Assembly (NCBI RefSeq): GCF_002293435.1
Contig: NZ_DBDF01000218.1
Span: 1-14,894, forward strand
Length of the DNA: 14,894 nucleotides
Direction of reading: 5' to 3'
Origin: Bacteroides sp. UBA939
Lineage (GTDB): Bacteria > Bacteroidota > Bacteroidia > Bacteroidales > Bacteroidaceae
A program made the position numbers and the translations under genes. Of the stretch, positions 1 to 7,022 are shown piece by piece. Numbering within the stretch: position 1 is the first letter of the stretch; the number at the start of each line of letters is the position of its first letter. The notes beneath the pieces are model-generated. The model was not told the DNA's origin, made no database searches, and saw only the letters and a list, made by a program, of their open reading frames with translations.

Positions 1-45
1 CTATTAATCATTTACACCGCTAAATTCTCATTTATGACGAGACAC

Positions 46-113
46 TATGAATAATACAGGTTAACTCCTAACGAAGTGATAGCTCCTTTGACTACAGTAT
101 GAATAATGCAGGT
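46..113. repeat. Pair of 16-bp near-identical direct repeats
   Basis: TATGAATAATACAGGT (46-61) and TATGAATAATGCAGGT (98-113) differ at one base and start 52 bp apart. They lie in the gene-free first 240 bases, which otherwise show only a candidate promoter and a 13-codon ORF. The repeats could be regulator sites or part of an element that begins left of the window. Nothing in view identifies them. Confidence 0.6.
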
Positions 114-175
114 CAGAGATTTTGATTGATCCGGCATTTGTCCCTTTTTTACAATTCCGCTGTTGGTGCGAGCGT

Positions 176-183
176 TATCTTTG
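176..183 (+). promoter_or_regulatory. Candidate Bacteroides -7 box upstream of the M28 peptidase gene
   Basis: TATCTTTG matches the Bacteroides -7 consensus TAnnTTTG exactly and lies about 58 bp before the ATG at 241. The place where the -33 TTTG should be reads AATT (153-156), so the upstream half is poor. The call rests on the -7 box and position only. Confidence 0.4.
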
Positions 184-240
184 TACCCTCATTCATTTGA
201 GTTTAAGGAATCCCAAGATGTCTATTAAAGAATTTAAGGT

Positions 241-1455
241 ATGGATAAAAAGGCAGTAACAGAGAAAATCAAAATGCACTTGGAAGTGCTGTGTTGTGAA
301 ATTGGCGAACACCGTGTAGGAAGCGAACAGAATCGCAAAGCTACGGCTTATGCCGAAGAAGTATTGAAGAGTCATGGTTGGCAAACGGAAACCATCCCGT
401 TACCTGTTATAGACTGGGCAACGGAGGGCGCCACGCTCACCTGCCGCAATCAGTCGTTCGATGTTTTCTCTTCTCATTATTCATTGGGGTGTTGTGTACA
501 GGGCGAACTGCTTGCTATTCATTCGGTTGCGCAACTTGAGCAAAGCAACATAACCGGCAAAGTCCTCCTTCTTCATGGAGAAATAGCCAATCGGCAAATT
601 GCCCCGAAGAACTTTCCTTTCTGGAATCCCGAAGAAGACCAACACCTCATTGCCCTGTTGGAGCAAGGTAAGCCCAAAGCACTGATTTGTTCCACGGAGC
701 GCAATGCCGCCACAGCAGGCGGGGTCTATCCTTTTCCTTTGTTCGAGGATGGCGATTTTGATATTCCTTCTGTCTATATGAAGGATACTGAAGGCGAAAG
801 ACTGCTGCTCCATGCCGGGCAAACGGTAGAACTGACATCCCGGGCGAAGCGTATTCCCGAAACGGCATTCAACGTCATTGCCCGAAGTAGTAACGAGACG
901 AAAAAACGAATTGTTATCACTGCCCACATAGATACCAAGATAGGTACCCCGGGTGCAATAGACAACGGAACCGGAGTGGCTGCCGTCTTAGTACTCGCCG
1001 AACTTCTGAAGGAATCTTCCGCGAAACTTCCCATCGAACTGGTCATCTTCAACGGGGAAGATTATTACGGAGCGCCCGGACAAGTGAATTATGTGGCGCA
1101 AAACGCAGGTAAGTTCAACGATATTGCCCTGAATATCAATATCGACGGAGCCGGATACAGAGAAGGGCTTTCCGCTTTCTCTCCTCTCGAACTTCCGAAG
1201 TACATGCTTGATGCTTTGCATGAGGTTCTTTGGAATACTCCCGAACTTGTGGAAGGTTTGCCGTGGTATCAGGGCGATCATAGCTTGTTTCTACAGAATG
1301 GTTGCCCGGCAATTGCGGTTAGTTCGCAGTGGTTTATCGAGAATATGGAGTGTCAGGAACTGACTCATACGCCTAAAGATAACCTCTGTGTGGTTGATTA
1401 TGAGCGGGTTGCGGAATGCGTTACCGGTATCAGGGAATTCATTCTTTTACTGTAA
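241..1455 (+). CDS. M28-family zinc metallopeptidase (aminopeptidase-like)
   Basis: The 404-residue product has the metal-binding pattern of the M28 (aminopeptidase Y/S) family. It reads AHID (His229, Asp231), IDNGTG (Asp241), NGEDYY (Glu273/Asp274), NINIDG (Asp302) and LTHTPKD (His376), the set expected for two zinc ions plus a Glu general base. The N-terminal half (about 1-215) lacks these motifs and may hold a PA-like insertion around 85-200, a common layout in the family. I see no signal peptide or membrane segment at the ATG start, so the protein is predicted to be cytoplasmic, which is less usual than the exported forms. The start is the first ATG in frame, after TTTAAGG. The 3' end overlaps folK by 17 bp tail to tail. 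The substrate is unknown; peptidase is the safest call. Confidence 0.85.
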   Translation: MDKKAVTEKIKMHLEVLCCEIGEHRVGSEQNRKATAYAEEVLKSHGWQTETIPLPVIDWATEGATLTCRNQSFDVFSSHYSLGCCVQGELLAIHSVAQLEQSNITGKVLLLHGEIANRQIAPKNFPFWNPEEDQHLIALLEQGKPKALICSTERNAATAGGVYPFPLFEDGDFDIPSVYMKDTEGERLLLHAGQTVELTSRAKRIPETAFNVIARSSNETKKRIVITAHIDTKIGTPGAIDNGTGVAAVLVLAELLKESSAKLPIELVIFNGEDYYGAPGQVNYVAQNAGKFNDIALNINIDGAGYREGLSAFSPLELPKYMLDALHEVLWNTPELVEGLPWYQGDHSLFLQNGCPAIAVSSQWFIENMECQELTHTPKDNLCVVDYERVAECVTGIREFILLL

Positions 1456-1909
1456 GTGCGTCATAAAGTTCCTGTATCGTCTTTCCTAATACAGGATGTA
1501 TTATATAAGGTGCAATTTCTGCCAACGGCTCCATAACGAAAAGGCGTTTGTGCATCAGCGGGTGAGGAAGCTTCAAGGAAGAAGTATCAAGGATAAGGTT
1601 ACCATAGAGCAACAGGTCAATATCTATCACACGATCGCTGTACACACCGCCCACAGACTTATGGATACGTCCCATCTCGCATTCTATGGCCTGAGTTTCT
1701 GAAAGAATTTCCAATGGTGGGCGTTCAGTCTCCACACAAACAGCAGCATTCAGGAAAGTATTATCCGAAGCAAAACCCCACGGAGCAGTAGCATAAAAAG
1801 CGGATAGGGAAACCACTTTCCCTATCCGCTTCTCTATTTGTTGCACGGCAAGACGGAGGTTTTGTTCCTTATTGCCGAGATTACTTCCTAAACCTAAATA
1901 AGCGTACAT
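1439..1909 (-). CDS. folK: 2-amino-4-hydroxy-6-hydroxymethyldihydropteridine pyrophosphokinase
   Basis: FolK transfers pyrophosphate from ATP to 6-hydroxymethyl-dihydropterin in folate synthesis in the cytoplasm. The 156-residue protein has the normal length and motifs: LGLGSNLGN near the N-terminus, ERPPLEIL, QAIECEMGR, RVIDIDLLLYG with the two magnesium-binding aspartates at 96 and 98, and LPHPLMHKRLFVMEPLAEIAP. It is the last gene of the minus-strand run and lies 103 nt beyond queA. The gap is filled by a large hairpin that ends about 11 nt before the ATG. No terminator is visible after the stop; transcription would run into the antisense of the M28 gene. Confidence 0.95.
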   Translation of the reverse strand: MYAYLGLGSNLGNKEQNLRLAVQQIEKRIGKVVSLSAFYATAPWGFASDNTFLNAAVCVETERPPLEILSETQAIECEMGRIHKSVGGVYSDRVIDIDLLLYGNLILDTSSLKLPHPLMHKRLFVMEPLAEIAPYIIHPVLGKTIQELYDALTVKE

Positions 1910-1920
1910 ATTTTGAATTT

Positions 1921-2000
1921 TGAATTATGAATGATGAATTATGAATGAAGCTGCGCAATACACGCTACATCGCAATTCATCATTCATCATTCACAATTCA
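1921..2000. repeat. Large imperfect inverted repeat between queA and folK
   Basis: The 26-bp arms 1921-1946 and 1975-2000 are complementary at 24 positions by my alignment. One of the two mismatches would be a G-U pair in the minus-strand RNA. The loop is 28 nt (1947-1974). The arms are themselves made of short GAAT/ATGA units. In the minus-strand mRNA the hairpin would end about 11 nt before the folK start codon. It lacks a terminator U-tract immediately after the stem. It could attenuate, stabilise or process the transcript, or be a MITE-like remnant. Confidence 0.7.
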
Positions 2001-2012
2001 TAATTTATATTA

Positions 2013-3071
2013 TCACCTGTCCGTAAGCAGCATCGCATCACCGTACGTACCGAAACGATAACCTTCCTTTAAAGCCACGTTATAAGCATCCATTACCTGG
2101 TCGTAACCACCGAAAGCGGCAACAATCATTAATAATGTGGAAAGTGGCATGTGGAAGTTGGATACCATTGCATTGGCTACCGTAAAGTCATAAGGGGGGA
2201 AGATGAACTTATTCGTCCAGCCTTCATAAGACTTCAGATGCCCGTCCGTGCTCACCGTACTCTCGATAGCGCGCATCACAGTAGTACCTATGGCGCAAAC
2301 CTGCCTGTTAAAATCCTTGGCGTGATTCACAATACCCACAGCTTCATCGGATACTATCATTTGTTCGGAATCGGTCTTATGCTTGGTAAGGTCTTCCACA
2401 TCAATATCACGGAAATTGCCTAAACCCGCATGCAAAGTGATATATGCAAAGTTGATACCTTTAATCTCCAGACGTTTCATCAACTCACGGCTGAAATGCA
2501 AACTGGCAGTAGGAGCCGTCACTGCACCCTCGTTGCGGGCAAAGATAGATTGAAAGCGTTCCGAGTCTTCCGGTTCTACCGGACGGTTGATAATGCTATG
2601 GGGCAGGGGAGTTTCTCCCAACGCGTACAAAGCTTGCTTGAATTCATCGTGCGGACCATCATAAAGAAAACGGAGTGTGCGTCCGCGCGAAGTCGTATTA
2701 TCAATTACTTCCGCAACCATAGAATCATCGTCACCGAAATAAAGCTTATTGCCGATACGTATTTTGCGGGCAGGGTCTACCAGTACATCCCATAACCGGA
2801 GTTCTTCGTTCAATTCACGCAACAGGAATACCTCAATACGCGCGCCGGTTTTCTCTTTGTTACCATACAGGCGCGCCGGGAATACTTTAGTGTCATTGAA
2901 AACAAACACATCCTTGTCATCAAAGTAGTCCAGAACATCCTTGAACACTTTGTGCTCAATTTTACCTGTCTTTCTGTGCAACACCATAAGGCGTGATTCA
3001 TCCCTGTACTTCGAGGGATGCAAAGCAATCTTCTCTTCCGGAAGCTTAAATTTAAATTGCGACAGTTTCAT
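2013..3071 (-). CDS. queA: S-adenosylmethionine:tRNA ribosyltransferase-isomerase
   Basis: QueA moves the ribosyl part of SAM onto 7-aminomethyl-7-deazaguanine at position 34 of tRNAs for Asn, Asp, His and Tyr, forming epoxyqueuosine. The 352-residue protein is full length and shows the family signatures: VFVFNDTKVFPARL (55-68), DPARKIRIG (99-107), SIFARNEGAVTAPTASLHF (175-193), ITLHAGLGNF (211-220) and TNKFIFPPYDF (286-296). It starts 12 nt after the truB stop, so the two tRNA-modifying enzymes are probably co-translated. The ATG at 3071 gives the usual short N-terminus. No other queuosine gene is in the window. Confidence 0.96.
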   Translation of the reverse strand: MKLSQFKFKLPEEKIALHPSKYRDESRLMVLHRKTGKIEHKVFKDVLDYFDDKDVFVFNDTKVFPARLYGNKEKTGARIEVFLLRELNEELRLWDVLVDPARKIRIGNKLYFGDDDSMVAEVIDNTTSRGRTLRFLYDGPHDEFKQALYALGETPLPHSIINRPVEPEDSERFQSIFARNEGAVTAPTASLHFSRELMKRLEIKGINFAYITLHAGLGNFRDIDVEDLTKHKTDSEQMIVSDEAVGIVNHAKDFNRQVCAIGTTVMRAIESTVSTDGHLKSYEGWTNKFIFPPYDFTVANAMVSNFHMPLSTLLMIVAAFGGYDQVMDAYNVALKEGYRFGTYGDAMLLTDR

Positions 3072-3083
3072 ATTATTTATTTT

Positions 3084-3782
3084 TTAAATTTCTACTATAT
3101 CCTGAGTACCTAACCACTCTTTAAAGTCCAACGGGTCGAGGCAATCCTCCAGCCGGACGTCCCCTACGCGGGTGCGCTCCAATGCAGTAAGATGTGCGCC
3201 GCTATTCAGGGCTTCGCCAATGTCACGCGCCAGAGCACGTATGTACGTACCTTTGCTACACACCACACGTATCTTAATATCCGGCAGATTACACTCCAAC
3301 AACTCAATCTCGTCAATCACCAATAACTTCGGTTTCAACTCTACCTCTTCGCCCTTACGAGCCAAGTCATAAGCGCGCTTGCCATTCACCATGCAGGCAG
3401 AAAAGGCAGGCGGTATCTGTTGTATCTCGCCGGTAAATGTCTTCAGCACATCTTCCACCAACTCCCGGGTGATATGCTCCGTGGGATAGGTGGCGTCTAT
3501 CTCATGCTCCAGATCATAGGAAGGCGTGGTAGCACCCAACCGGATGGTAGCGACATATTCCTTCACGTGATACTGGAATTCTTCAATCCGCTTCGTAGCC
3601 TTGCCCGTGCAAACAATCATCACTCCGGTAGCCAAAGGGTCGAGCGTACCGGCATGGCCTACTTTCAACTTCCTCACTTTCAGCCGTTTACAGATATGGT
3701 ACCGCACAGCTCCCACCAGTTTGAATGAAGTCCATTCCAACGGCTTATTGAAATATAAAACCTCTCCTTCTTTAAAATCCAT
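3084..3782 (-). CDS. truB: tRNA pseudouridine(55) synthase
   Basis: TruB converts U55 in the T-loop of tRNAs to pseudouridine and also acts as a tRNA folding chaperone. The 232-residue protein begins with the typical YFNKPLEWTSF segment. It carries the catalytic motif GHAGTLDPLATGVM with the nucleophile Asp48, then CTGKATKRI, PPAFSACMVNGKRAYDLARKG and SKGTYIRALARDIGEAL. It is shorter than the E. coli enzyme (about 314 residues) and appears to lack the C-terminal PUA-type extension, as many bacterial TruBs do. Its start codon overlaps the end of uppP by 11 bp, which suggests translational coupling. Confidence 0.95.
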   Translation of the reverse strand: MDFKEGEVLYFNKPLEWTSFKLVGAVRYHICKRLKVRKLKVGHAGTLDPLATGVMIVCTGKATKRIEEFQYHVKEYVATIRLGATTPSYDLEHEIDATYPTEHITRELVEDVLKTFTGEIQQIPPAFSACMVNGKRAYDLARKGEEVELKPKLLVIDEIELLECNLPDIKIRVVCSKGTYIRALARDIGEALNSGAHLTALERTRVGDVRLEDCLDPLDFKEWLGTQDIVEI

Positions 3783-4581
3783 AGTTCAATGAATTCAGCA
3801 CCAATGTTACGATACCGGCAATCGCACAATAGATAGCGAAATAAATCAGCTTTCCTTTCTTCACGATATTAATCATCCACTTGCAAGCCAGGCAACCCGA
3901 AACAAATGCAGCTACAAAACCTGCCAACAGAGAAACGGTTGATATATCACCGGCAATAACTTCGCCCTTCATCAACTTCATACCATCCAGCAAACCTTCG
4001 CCCAGAATTGGCGGTATCACCATCAGGAAAGAGAACTGAGCCAGTTTCGCCTTGTTATCGCCCAACAGCAAACCGGTGGCAATAGTAGCCCCCGAACGCG
4101 AAAGCCCCGGAAGTACGGCACATGCCTGCGCCACCCCAATAATAAACGCATCTCTCTTTGATATGTTCTCTTTTTGTTTGGGCTTATAGTAATAAGAGAA
4201 TGACAGCAATGCGGCAGTCAGCAGCAACATGCAGCCTACAACCAGCAAGCCGGAGCCAAAAACAGCCTCAACCTCATCTTTAAAGAGTATGCCTACAAAG
4301 CCGATAGGTATCATTGAAATCAGGATATTGATAACATAGCGTGTTTCATCATTCATCCGGAACTTGAATAATCCCTTGAATATCCATTCTATTTCCTTCC
4401 ACAACACTACCAATGTGCTGAGTACCGTGGCAACATGCACCACTACCGTAAAAGCCAGATTGTCCTCTCCCTGAATACCGAATAGCGCTGAGCCGATAGC
4501 CAAATGTCCGCTACTGCTTACAGGCAGATACTCTGTCAATCCCTGGAGTATTCCAAGAATAAGAGCTTCAAACCACTCCAT
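3772..4581 (-). CDS. uppP: Undecaprenyl-diphosphatase
   Basis: UppP (BacA) removes a phosphate from undecaprenyl pyrophosphate so that the lipid carrier can be reused for peptidoglycan and O-antigen export; excess gives bacitracin resistance in other bacteria. The 269-residue polytopic membrane protein has both family motifs: LQGLTEYLPVSSSGH (12-26; Glu17 and the Ser cluster) and LPGLSRSGAT (157-166; Arg162). Several hydrophobic segments are visible (about 82-100, 110-129, 182-194, 220-233, 244-262). It overlaps truB at its 3' end and follows the DUF3098 gene by 30 nt, a linkage recurrent in Bacteroidota. Confidence 0.95.
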   Translation of the reverse strand: MEWFEALILGILQGLTEYLPVSSSGHLAIGSALFGIQGEDNLAFTVVVHVATVLSTLVVLWKEIEWIFKGLFKFRMNDETRYVINILISMIPIGFVGILFKDEVEAVFGSGLLVVGCMLLLTAALLSFSYYYKPKQKENISKRDAFIIGVAQACAVLPGLSRSGATIATGLLLGDNKAKLAQFSFLMVIPPILGEGLLDGMKLMKGEVIAGDISTVSLLAGFVAAFVSGCLACKWMINIVKKGKLIYFAIYCAIAGIVTLVLNSLNYGF

Positions 4582-4611
4582 TTATTTTTCTTTTAGAATT
4601 TGTAATTGAAT

Positions 4612-4854
4612 TTACTCTGCGTCATCCGCTTTCTGTTGGGGCTTACGCAACACGGCATATATCATGAACAGAAAACCCGCCAGGCAAACCAACGGAGCCA
4701 CTTTAATACGTCTTGCACTAAAAATATCCGGTTCAAAGTTTGTCGGCGAAGATGCCGAACCGGTCATCAGGATAAAACCGATAATCACTACCGCCATAGC
4801 TATGGCAAGCAGGACAAAGTTTGTCTTATCAAAAGCAAATTTCTCTTTACTCAT
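4612..4854 (-). CDS. DUF3098 family small membrane protein
   Basis: The 80-residue protein has two hydrophobic segments (about 13-30 and 51-67) joined by a polar loop with FEPDIFSARRIKVAPL. This is the layout of DUF3098, a Bacteroidota family that I recall from between ftsX and uppP. Both termini are predicted cytoplasmic. The function is unknown; the constant position beside ftsX and uppP suggests an envelope or division role, but that is inference from context. The gap to uppP is 30 nt, and the gap to ftsX (129 nt) holds the 22-bp tandem repeat. Confidence 0.85.
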   Translation of the reverse strand: MSKEKFAFDKTNFVLLAIAMAVVIIGFILMTGSASSPTNFEPDIFSARRIKVAPLVCLAGFLFMIYAVLRKPQQKADDAE

Positions 4855-4899
4855 CTCTTATTTTATTATATATAATGTTACTATTCTACCCACCACCAT

Positions 4900-4965
4900 C
4901 TACTTACTACTTTCTACTATCCTACTTACTACTTTCTACTATCCTACTTACTACTTTCTACTATC
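4900..4965. repeat. Three perfect tandem copies of a 22-bp unit between ftsX and the DUF3098 gene
   Basis: Units at 4900-4921, 4922-4943 and 4944-4965 are identical; each is built from CTACT-like steps and runs CTACTTACTACTTTC then TACTATC. Degenerate TACTATC/CTAAC copies continue to about 4983, and a weaker match precedes the array. On the minus strand, the sense strand for both flanking genes, the unit is purine-rich with no C and contains several UAG/UAA triplets. It occupies most of the 129-bp gap. Copy number may vary between strains. Confidence 0.9.
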
Positions 4966-4983
4966 TACTATCTACTAACTACT

Positions 4984-5865
4984 TCATATATGGTATAACG
5001 TCTCCGCCTTCATCCGCAGAAACTTATTAATGGAGAGAAATGCACAAAGCCATGTGATGCAAACCCCGGACACAAATACCGAAGCCGAAACCATTACCAT
5101 TACATTAGGCGTAATCACACTGACCAGGTCAGGTTCGTACACCACCAGCCAATAGGCTGCAACCAATAAAATGCCATCGGCTATGACGGCCGCCAACACG
5201 CCAATCCAGAAGTTCCGCCACAAAAACGGCCGGCGGATAAAACTCCAATTGGCTCCCACCAACTTCATGGTATGGATAAGGAAACGCTTGGAATAAATAG
5301 TCAGCTTGATTGTATTATTTATCAGTGCAAAAGATATAAACGTCAGTAACACAGCAAGCCCCAGCAACATCAGGCTTATGTTACGGATATTATCATTCAC
5401 CAAATTAATCAGTTCTTCCTGATAACGTACATCCTCCACATTCGTATTTTCCTTTATCAGCTTTCCTATTTTGGCTATGCTGTCGGCATTCGCATAATCA
5501 GAGTGTAGCTTTACCTCAATAGAAGCATGGAAAGGATTATAGCCCAGGAACTCCTGCGGGTCTATTTCCATCGCATCAATCTGATAGTGAAGCGCCTGCC
5601 TCTTCGAAATGTATTCGGTCGATCTCACAAATACTTCCTTGTCCAGTTGCTTCTGCAGTTTCAGAATATCCGGCTCTTTCAGGTCATCACTGATAATGAT
5701 AGAGAAGTTGATATTCTCCTTCACATATACTGAAAGATTGTGGGCAGTCAACACAAAAAACACCACCAACCCCAACAACAGCAACACCAACGTCGTACTA
5801 ATGCTGGACGTGATGAACTGCATATCAAAATAGGATACGGAATTATATTTCGTTTTCGTCTTCAT
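4984..5865 (-). CDS. ftsX: Cell division protein FtsX (permease-like)
   Basis: FtsX is the membrane half of the FtsEX complex, which couples ATP use by FtsE to activation of peptidoglycan hydrolases at the division site. The 293-residue protein has the FtsX layout: a short cytoplasmic tail, TM1 (about 22-41), a periplasmic domain (about 45-160), then TM2 (163-183), TM3 (219-241) and TM4 (255-277). The conserved stretch NNTIKLTIYSKRFLIHTMKL (183-202) and the following VGANWSFIRRPF are a good family match. No ftsE is next to it; in Bacteroidota ftsE is commonly elsewhere on the chromosome. It follows the methyltransferase gene by 47 nt. Confidence 0.92.
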   Translation of the reverse strand: MKTKTKYNSVSYFDMQFITSSISTTLVLLLLGLVVFFVLTAHNLSVYVKENINFSIIISDDLKEPDILKLQKQLDKEVFVRSTEYISKRQALHYQIDAMEIDPQEFLGYNPFHASIEVKLHSDYANADSIAKIGKLIKENTNVEDVRYQEELINLVNDNIRNISLMLLGLAVLLTFISFALINNTIKLTIYSKRFLIHTMKLVGANWSFIRRPFLWRNFWIGVLAAVIADGILLVAAYWLVVYEPDLVSVITPNVMVMVSASVFVSGVCITWLCAFLSINKFLRMKAETLYHI

Positions 5866-5912
5866 TCCCTAATAACTTATCATCTTATCACTTTATTGCT
5901 TTATCACTCTCT
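5866..5912. repeat. Low-complexity spacer of TTATCA/CTTTAT units before ftsX
   Basis: The 47-bp gap between the methyltransferase stop and the ftsX start is made of repeated TTATCA, CTTTAT and CTCTCT steps. On the sense (minus) strand it is A/G/T-rich and nearly free of C. No promoter box of the TAnnTTTG type is visible in it. Confidence 0.55.
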
Positions 5913-6809
5913 CTATTTTTTCCTGAACACATAAACCATGGAACTGCTTCGTTCTTTATTCCCCAATGCGCTGAACCATGCCGTCACACCGCTCAACATA
6001 CCACGGAGGAAAGGCAATGAACGCCCCATGTATTTCTCACTCAACATTGATACATAAAATGCATCAAACGGCATCGGGTGGCGGGCAGACAATATAAAGC
6101 CATGTTTGGAACTTAATTTCTGAACAGTGCCGGGAGTGAAATGCCACAAGTGCCGCGGTACATCGTAAGCCGCCCAATGCGCACCGTACTTCTTTGCGTC
6201 GTACGAAGAACAGTTGGGCAAAGCAACAATCAACATGCCCTTCTCCGTTAGCAAAGTGTTCAAGGTATCCCAAGTTTCATTCAGATGTTCCAGATGCTCC
6301 ATGACATGCCACAATGTGATAACATCAAACCTGCCGGGAGCAAAATCCTGTAAAGCAGTGTCGGGCTTCACATCCAGGCCGAAACACTCTTTGGCAAAAG
6401 CGCGCGCCTGCATACTTTTCTCAACCGCTTCCACTTCCCATCCCCGCCTCTGCATGATGTCCGAAAAATACCCTGTTCCCGTACCTATATCCAGTAAACG
6501 TCCCGTTTGGCAGTGCGCTTCATTTTCCACCAATCGGGCTTTACGTTTCAGCATATAAGCGCGTACCCAATGATATACCCTGTTCACAAAGCCCTTCTTT
6601 GTGTCAGTATGAGATATGTAATCAGGAGTTTCATAATACCTTCCTATCTCTGCTTCTATGGGGAAATCTTGTGTAAAGAGAAAGCCGCAATCCTGACAAC
6701 AACACAAATAAAACACTTCGCCGGAAGTATAATGGTCAATACAGGTCATAGCACGCTCTATGTGCGTACCACCACATACCGGACAGACTTTTATGGTGAG
6801 TTTATTCAT
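5913..6809 (-). CDS. Zinc-ribbon class I SAM-dependent methyltransferase
   Basis: From the ATG at 6809 the protein has 298 residues. Its N-terminus is a zinc-ribbon-like module with CPVC (Cys9, Cys12) and CQDC (Cys38, Cys41). A Rossmann methyltransferase domain follows: the SAM motif LLDIGTGTGYF (105-115), the acidic end of beta-2 at AVEKS (128-132), and FDVITLWHVMEHLEH (161-175), typical of the Methyltransf_23 group. An in-frame TTG at 6845 would add 12 residues, but these carry no family signal, so I prefer the ATG. The substrate cannot be read from the sequence; related proteins act on sugars, lipids or small molecules. It is the first gene of the minus-strand run and stands divergent to the DUF3857 pair. 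Confidence 0.87.
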   Translation of the reverse strand: MNKLTIKVCPVCGGTHIERAMTCIDHYTSGEVFYLCCCQDCGFLFTQDFPIEAEIGRYYETPDYISHTDTKKGFVNRVYHWVRAYMLKRKARLVENEAHCQTGRLLDIGTGTGYFSDIMQRRGWEVEAVEKSMQARAFAKECFGLDVKPDTALQDFAPGRFDVITLWHVMEHLEHLNETWDTLNTLLTEKGMLIVALPNCSSYDAKKYGAHWAAYDVPRHLWHFTPGTVQKLSSKHGFILSARHPMPFDAFYVSMLSEKYMGRSLPFLRGMLSGVTAWFSALGNKERSSSMVYVFRKK

Positions 6810-6872
6810 TGAACGTTCTGTAATAATACAGTGCAACTCAATCAACCGGGATTGATATGGGATACACTATAC

Positions 6873-6882
6873 CCAAATTTGG
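6873..6882. other. 10-bp perfect palindrome in the divergent intergenic region
   Basis: CCAAATTTGG is a perfect palindrome about 64 bp upstream of the methyltransferase ATG. It sits in the 213-bp region between the divergent methyltransferase and DUF3857 genes. It could be an operator, but a 10-bp palindrome can arise by chance in A/T-rich DNA. Confidence 0.3.
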
Positions 6883-6964
6883 TGCAAAATAACAAATAAA
6901 AAGCGACGTATCAGGCTTTCTTTAAGGAGTTTTAATAAAAAGAGAAAAAAGAAGAACATAAATA

Positions 6965-6994
6965 TTTGCTTTTAATAAAAAACATATATATTTG
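6965..6994 (+). promoter_or_regulatory. Bacteroides-type promoter for the DUF3857 gene pair
   Basis: TTTG (6965-6968), an 18-bp spacer and TATATTTG (6987-6994) match the Bacteroides sigma-ABfr promoter (TTTG, 19-21 bp, TAnnTTTG) at every defined base. The spacer is one base shorter than usual. Transcription would start near 7001, leaving a short A/T-rich leader before the ATG at 7023. This also argues against the longer TTG-initiated reading from 6966, whose start would lie upstream of the transcription start. Confidence 0.7.
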
Positions 6995-7022
6995 TGGGCA
7001 CGAATCCTTTAATATATGCTAT

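Noticed and set aside
481..927. 148-residue minus-strand reading frame inside the M28 gene
   Set aside because: The plus-strand frame carries all M28 metal ligands; the antisense frame has no recognisable domain.
4900..4965. Regular repeats that might suggest a CRISPR array
   Set aside because: The 22-bp units adjoin with no spacers, are low-complexity and no cas gene is near.
6810..6845. TTG-initiated 12-residue extension of the methyltransferase
   Set aside because: An ATG at 6809 starts just before the zinc-ribbon motif; the extra residues have no support.
6885..6915. Possible minus-strand promoter for the methyltransferase run
   Set aside because: The -7-like TTATTTTG has one mismatch and no matching -33 TTG at the right distance (CTG only).
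6966..7022. TTG-initiated N-terminal extension of the first DUF3857 protein
   Set aside because: It would start upstream of the predicted transcription start and bury the signal peptide beginning at the ATG at 7023.
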